A DNA stretch of 9,565 bases from CAZKXX01 sp964556705 (GTDB taxonomy: Bacteria > Acidobacteriota > Terriglobia > UBA7540), in NCBI GenBank assembly GCA_964556705.1, contig CAZKXX010000122.1, positions 1-9,565 on the forward strand, in the 5' to 3' direction. Position 1 is the stretch's first letter. Every line of letters starts with the position of its first letter. The notes under the pieces were generated by a model that had not been told where the DNA came from, ran no database searches, and saw only the letters and a program-made list of their open reading frames with translations. Shown one piece after another: positions 6,498 through 9,565 of this stretch. The position numbers and the translations under genes were made by a program.

Positions 6498-8915
6498 TTA
6501 GAACGTAAACTTCACGCCGGCGTTCATCTGGCGGAAGAGTCCCGGCTGGATGCCCTGCGGGGCGCGCGAAGAGATGTAGAAATTGTTCCCCAGGTTTTTG
6601 ACCGCGAAGTAGGGCGTGATGCTGACCCGCTCGCGCTGGTGCGTGTAGTCGGCGGTGAGGTTCCAGAGCGAGTAGCCGGGCAGCAGGCCGATCGTCCCGT
6701 CCGCGGTGGGCTCGACGGTCATGTTGTTGTCCCCGAACTGGTCTCCCACATAATTCGAGTCGAGCTGAACGCCGAAACCCTGCCGGGCGCGGAAACCGAC
6801 GAGAAACGCGAAGATATTCTTCGGCGCGTAGGGCAGCCGGTTGCCGAGGAAGAGCGCGTCGCGGGTGAACCTGGCGGTGGGGAGATAGGTGTAGCGGATG
6901 TCGGTGTAGAGGCTGAGCGGCGACTGCGTCAGCTCGCCCCAGTCCACACGCACGCTGGTCTCGAGACCCTGGTGGAGCGTCTCGCCGGCGTTGACGAGCG
7001 TGGTGGTGGCGCCGCCCGACTGCGCCGCGGGAATGATCTGATTTTCGAAGTCCAGCCGGAAGAAGGTGACTTCGCCGGTCACGGCGCGCGAGGGCCGGAA
7101 GCGCGCGCCGACCTCGTAGTTCCAGCTCAGCTCGGCGTCGAGGTCGAGCGGCACGCCGTCGCCGGCGATGGCGTCCTTGGTGCGCGGCGGAGCGAAGCCG
7201 CGGTGCAGGCCGGTAAAGAACGTCAGCTTGCTGTTCACGTTCACGGTCAGGCCGAGGCCGGGAATCAGTTTGGTGACCAGATCGTCGGCGCGGCGGTCCA
7301 CGTCCGTGGGGACGCCGCCCACCGGAATGCGCTGGATGTGGCGCGTGTAGCGGTAGCGTTCCAGGCGCACGCCGGGCGTGAAGATGACATTCGAGGTGAG
7401 AAACATGCGGTTCTGAACGAAGGTGGAAAACGCCCGGCCGAAGCGGTCTTCATCGGAGCGCAGCGAACCCGAAGTGGCGTCGAAACGCGAGCCGTCAATC
7501 TCCTGGTCGTCGGCTTCCTCGTACACGTAGCGGACGCCGGCGTCGAGTTTCTGGCGCAGCCCCGCGGAGCGGTGCTCGAGGCCGAACTGCGTCTGCCAGC
7601 CGGCGACCGTGAAGGCGCGATTGCGGTGGCGGTTGGAATCGAGCAGATAGACGGCGCCGCCCGGAACGCTCGGGTCGCCTTCGACGGCGAGGTATTCGCG
7701 CCCGCGGTCTTCGCGGTCGAAATTCTGCCGGCGCCAGTTGCGGACCGTGTTGTAGGCAAAGACGTTCGTGCTCAGGACGGCGGCGGGGTTGAAGACCATC
7801 GTGTGTGAAATCGAGGCCGATTTGCGCTCCAATTTCAGCAGGTCGCTCGGAACGACGTTGTCATTCGGGTCGCGCTCGAACTGCGGCGTGGTCAGGCCCA
7901 GGTAGGTGGAATTCGAGCGCTCGTCGTAAACGCCCAGCTTCAAGCCCAGTTGGTGCTGCTCGCTCGGCTTCACGCTGAGCTTCGATTGCAGGTCGTTGAT
8001 GTCGAAGAAGAATTTGCGGAAGCCGTCGCCCTGCTTGCGCAGGAAGTTGATGAGCCATCCGGCGTCCTGGTCGCGCGTGCTGCCGCCCGCGGAAGCCTGA
8101 CCGATGAACAGGCCGCGCTGGCCGCCTTCAAGGTCAAGTGAGCCGCGCGTCGAAGGGGGCGGGTCGGGCGTCAGGAAATTCACCACGCCGCCGATGGTCT
8201 GCGGGCCGTAGAGAATCTGCCCGCTGCCTTTCAGCACTTCCACGCCGCGCATGCGGTCGATGGGCGGAGAGTAGTACATCTCCGGCTCGCCGTAGGGGGC
8301 GAGCGAAATGGGAATGCCGTCTTCAAGCACCAGGATCTGGCGGCTGCGGTCCGGGTTCAGGCCGCGCAAGCCCACGTTCAGCCGCATGCCGACCGGGCCG
8401 GAATCCTCCCGAAGATTGACACCCGGCACGCCGCGCAGGACCTCGTTCGCGTCCATCGGGCGGCGTTCTTCGAGCTCCGCCCGGGAAATCAGAAACGCCG
8501 AGCCGGGAATCTCCTGAAGGAGCTCCTGGGCGCGTCCCAGGACTTCGATGGAAGTGGTCACGGTCCGCGCGCGCTCGAAGGTCAGGTCATGATTGACGAT
8601 GTTGCCGGAAACCTTGAGCGCAACGGAGACGCGCTCGAAGTCCTCGGAAAGCGCGACGACGGTGTATTCGCCCTGAGGAAGCTGCGGGAAAGAGAAGTGG
8701 CCGGCAAAGTCCGTGGTCGAGCGGCGAACCAGATTGCCTTCCTGGTCGTGCAGGCGGACGATGACTCCCGGCACTGCGCCGCCGGTGGGATCCAGGACGC
8801 GGCCTTCCAGCTTGGCGGCAGGGGATTCGGCGTACGACGAAGACACGAAGAGAAGTAATAGGGCTGCCATGAATAGTACGGGCCCGGAAGCTGACCGAGA
8901 CTTGTTGTTCGACAT
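6498..8915 (-). CDS. FecA-like TonB-dependent receptor with carboxypeptidase-like N-domain
   Basis: 805 residues from the chosen start. Residues 1-29 are a signal peptide (SGPVLFMAALLLLFVSSSYA). Residues 35-114 form a carboxypeptidase-regulatory-like domain (LEGRVLDPTGGAVPGVIVRL ... FAGHFSFPQLPQGEYTVVAL). A TonB-box-like TSIEVLG lies at 121-127. The plug runs from about 135 to 250: SRAELEERRPMDANEVLRGV, VGLRGLNPDRSRQILVLEDG, the FecA-type APYGEPEMYYSPPIDRM and GSGQILYGPQTIGGVVNF. The barrel follows, with FVQNRMFLTSNVIFTPGVRL and a terminal GVKFTF. Residues APYG and YGPQ..GGVVNF closely follow E. coli FecA, suggesting ferric-chelate uptake; the exact ligand is not inferable. An in-frame ATG at 9065 would add 50 residues, but that extension is proline-rich and would hide the signal peptide. 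The ATG at 8915 has GAGG about 6 nt upstream. The upstream Fur-type sites support iron or other metal control. Confidence 0.93.
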   Translation of the reverse strand: MSNNKSRSASGPVLFMAALLLLFVSSSYAESPAAKLEGRVLDPTGGAVPGVIVRLHDQEGNLVRRSTTDFAGHFSFPQLPQGEYTVVALSEDFERVSVALKVSGNIVNHDLTFERARTVTTSIEVLGRAQELLQEIPGSAFLISRAELEERRPMDANEVLRGVPGVNLREDSGPVGMRLNVGLRGLNPDRSRQILVLEDGIPISLAPYGEPEMYYSPPIDRMRGVEVLKGSGQILYGPQTIGGVVNFLTPDPPPSTRGSLDLEGGQRGLFIGQASAGGSTRDQDAGWLINFLRKQGDGFRKFFFDINDLQSKLSVKPSEQHQLGLKLGVYDERSNSTYLGLTTPQFERDPNDNVVPSDLLKLERKSASISHTMVFNPAAVLSTNVFAYNTVRNWRRQNFDREDRGREYLAVEGDPSVPGGAVYLLDSNRHRNRAFTVAGWQTQFGLEHRSAGLRQKLDAGVRYVYEEADDQEIDGSRFDATSGSLRSDEDRFGRAFSTFVQNRMFLTSNVIFTPGVRLERYRYTRHIQRIPVGGVPTDVDRRADDLVTKLIPGLGLTVNVNSKLTFFTGLHRGFAPPRTKDAIAGDGVPLDLDAELSWNYEVGARFRPSRAVTGEVTFFRLDFENQIIPAAQSGGATTTLVNAGETLHQGLETSVRVDWGELTQSPLSLYTDIRYTYLPTARFTRDALFLGNRLPYAPKNIFAFLVGFRARQGFGVQLDSNYVGDQFGDNNMTVEPTADGTIGLLPGYSLWNLTADYTHQRERVSITPYFAVKNLGNNFYISSRAPQGIQPGLFRQMNAGVKFTF

Positions 8916-9003
8916 AAAGACCTCAAATTCAGCTGGCGGCCGCGGTGGACGAGGCCGAGGCGTGCAGCGGGGTGTGAGTGGCGAGGGGTTCGGTGCCAAT
9001 AGT

Positions 9004-9018
9004 TGCAAATCATTTGCA
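9004..9018. promoter_or_regulatory. Fur-type operator A (perfect 7-1-7 palindrome)
   Basis: TGCAAAT-C-ATTTGCA is a perfect 7-1-7 dyad. It agrees with the E. coli Fur box (TGATAATnATTATCA) at 10 of 14 defined positions and uses the TGCAA half-site typical of several Fur/Mur sites outside enterics. It begins 4 bp downstream of the -10 of the receptor promoter and so covers the start point, as expected for metal-dependent repression. Confidence 0.68.
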
Positions 9019-9022
9019 TCTG

Positions 9023-9051
9023 AGAATAATCTTCGCCACTCCGATTTACAA
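9023..9051 (-). promoter_or_regulatory. promoter P1 of the FecA-like receptor
   Basis: On the minus strand, -35 TTGTAA (9051-9046), exactly 17 bp, -10 TATTCT (9028-9023). The predicted start near 9016 lies inside Fur-type operator A. This gives a leader of about 100 nt before the receptor ATG. Confidence 0.55.
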
Positions 9052-9099
9052 GATTGCGTTGTCATTTCTTTGAAATACTCTTGGCTTACTAGAACTTAC

Positions 9100-9114
9100 T
9101 GCAACTCAATTGCA
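9100..9114. promoter_or_regulatory. Fur-type operator B
   Basis: TGCAACT-C-AATTGCA matches operator A at 13 of 15 positions and keeps the TGCAA/TTGCA ends. No good promoter is tied to it on either strand; it sits between the two promoters and could help cooperative binding or looping. Confidence 0.5.
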
Positions 9115-9127
9115 TGTAATATTCCGA

Positions 9128-9164
9128 TTAAAACCGCACCCGGGGTTCTCTTCCAGGTGCGGTT
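9128..9164 (-). terminator. intrinsic terminator within the receptor upstream region
   Basis: Transcribed on the minus strand, AACCGCACCUGG pairs with CCGGGUGCGGUU (12 pairs, one of them U-G) around a 9-nt loop. Four U residues close the stem (9133-9130), followed by AA. This is a moderately good Rho-independent terminator. It lies about 70 nt downstream of promoter P2 and 100 bp upstream of promoter P1, so it would stop P2 transcripts before they reach the receptor gene. Read on the plus strand, no T-run follows. Confidence 0.55.
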
Positions 9165-9167
9165 ACA

Positions 9168-9194
9168 GCTAGTTGCAAATCTTTTGCAACTAGC
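9168..9194. promoter_or_regulatory. Fur-type operator C (27-bp palindrome)
   Basis: Perfect 12-bp arms GCTAGTTGCAAA and TTTGCAACTAGC around TCT. The core 9174-9188 (TGCAAAT-C-TTTTGCA) differs from operator A by one base. It begins 7 bp after the -10 of promoter P2, so it covers the initially transcribed region. The dyad extends well beyond the 15-bp Fur core; this may mean a second role as an RNA hairpin. Confidence 0.62.
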
Positions 9195-9201
9195 GATGCC
9201 C

Positions 9202-9230
9202 ACTATAAATACGACCTTGATCTTTGTCAA
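9202..9230 (-). promoter_or_regulatory. strong sigma-70 promoter P2
   Basis: On the minus strand, a consensus -35 TTGACA (9230-9225), exactly 17 bp, then TATAGT (9207-9202), 5 of 6 to the -10 consensus. This is the best promoter in the window. The predicted start is at 9197-9195, at the edge of Fur-type operator C. Confidence 0.7.
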
Positions 9231-9419
9231 GCCAAAAAGCTGCGAATGGCGCGCTGCAAAGACTGGGCGGCGCAAGATGCGGACTGAATGGTGCGACGGG
9301 GATGTCTCATCTGAATCGAGGGGCAAGCGGTCCAAGTCGCCCGTGTCCTGTAAGAAATTTGCAGGAACGGGAGGTCGGGAGCTCGCAATCAGCCCTGCCG
9401 GGCGGAGCGTGAGGAGGGG

Positions 9420-9565
9420 CTAATGGAGGAAATTCTCGCCCCCGAGCGCCACCTCGGGCGGGTCGAAGGACAAGACACGAACGGCGAGGCCGCGCTCTTC
9501 GGGTTTGACCAGCGCGGGCTCGACGCGCACCACCTCAGCGTCACAGGACAGCCTCATCGCATACT
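9420..9565 (-). CDS. C-terminal end of a possible PilZ-domain protein, partial
   Basis: The frame enters from the right edge and ends at a TAG (9422-9420); 47 residues are visible. The segment RLSCDAEVVRVEPALVKPEE then RGLAVRVLSFDPPEV shows two amphipathic strands with the 'VVRVEP ... GLAVRV' pattern of the second half of PilZ (cyclic-di-GMP binding) barrels. The N-terminal RxxxR motif that would bind the nucleotide lies outside the window, so the call is tentative. A competing plus-strand frame starts at ATG 9423 behind a near-perfect AGGAGG (9412-9417) and stays open to the edge. Its product is rich in His, Gln and Arg and reads like an antisense shadow, but it cannot be excluded. Confidence 0.5.
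   Translation of the reverse strand, partial: YAMRLSCDAEVVRVEPALVKPEERGLAVRVLSFDPPEVALGGENFLH

Larger units (their letters stand above)
9128..9197 (-). ncRNA. candidate ~70-nt small RNA or attenuated leader
   Basis: A strong promoter (P2), a predicted start near 9197-9195, a perfect 12-bp 5' hairpin with a 3-nt loop (the DNA palindrome of operator C) and an intrinsic terminator follow one another without space for a gene. The predicted RNA is about 70 nt and consists almost wholly of two hairpins with a purine-rich 9-nt loop (AAGAGAACC) in the second. It could be a stand-alone metal-regulated RNA or a leader controlled by antitermination. Nothing in the sequence identifies a target or a known RNA family. 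Confidence 0.33.
8916..9419. other. 500-bp intergenic control region of the FecA-like receptor
   Basis: No convincing gene is present. From about 9000 to 9235 the sequence is clearly richer in A and T than its surroundings and holds three Fur-type palindromes, two minus-strand promoters and a terminator-like hairpin, each listed separately. From 8916 to 9000 lies a C-rich (on the minus strand) leader without evident structure. From 9236 to 9419 I see only GC-rich spacer and a weak GCCC/GGGC hairpin (9393-9404), which may belong to the 3' end of the upstream gene. Confidence 0.7.

Noticed and set aside
6246..7808. 520-codon open frame on the plus strand
   Set aside because: Antisense to the FecA-like receptor and running across the intergenic hairpin; composition is that of a GC-rich shadow frame.
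8916..9065. 50-residue N-terminal extension of the FecA-like receptor from an upstream ATG
   Set aside because: Proline- and arginine-rich, would precede the signal peptide, and overlaps the Fur-type operator A and promoter P1; the internal ATG has a proper Shine-Dalgarno.
9096..9335. 79-codon minus-strand frame in the control region
   Set aside because: It spans promoter P2, the terminator and two operators, and the product shows no domain-like pattern.

Overview
The window is GC-rich DNA that looks like an Acidobacteriota (Solibacter-type) chromosome. This is inferred from two large TonB-dependent receptors with an N-terminal carboxypeptidase-regulatory-like domain, a DUF433/DUF5615 toxin-antitoxin pair, short-period degenerate repeats between genes, and an acidobacterial-looking mixture of families. 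No taxonomic marker was searched, and rpoD is only partial here. No rRNA, tRNA, insertion sequence or CRISPR array is visible.

Layout, left to right. (1) 1-1096, plus strand: the 3' part of the housekeeping sigma factor gene rpoD, a GC hairpin, then a 106-residue zinc-ribbon membrane protein. (2) 1096-1318: a convergent intergenic stretch with an eight-unit heptamer repeat and a short degenerate octamer repeat. (3) 1319-3730, minus: an Oar-like TonB-dependent receptor whose promoter is overlapped by a 43-bp inverted-repeat operator. (4) 3840-4811: a DUF5519 'luciferase-family' protein (minus) diverging from soxR (plus). A perfect 22-bp SoxR box lies between them, inside a promoter with the 19-bp spacer typical of SoxR targets. 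(5) 4874-5402, plus: a DUF433 antitoxin and DUF5615 PIN-like toxin with overlapping reading frames. (6) 5438-6358, minus: a secreted outer-membrane beta-barrel protein. (7) 6455-6483: a perfect 29-bp hairpin behind the next gene. (8) 6498-8915, minus: a FecA-like TonB-dependent receptor. (9) 8916-9419: a roughly 500-bp AT-rich control region with three Fur-type 7-1-7 palindromes, two good minus-strand sigma-70 promoters and an intrinsic terminator between them. (10) 9420-9565, minus: the C-terminal end of a protein that resembles a PilZ domain.

Two regulatory units stand out. The first is a redox module: SoxR, with all four iron-sulfur cysteines, faces a DUF5519 gene across a textbook SoxR site, so DUF5519 is probably its target. 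The second is the Fur-type control region upstream of the FecA-like receptor. Each promoter has a Fur-like palindrome at its start point. The upstream promoter is followed about 70 nt later by a terminator, so it may encode a small metal-regulated RNA or an attenuated leader. Regulatory calls come from reading motifs and spacing only; nothing was computed or searched.
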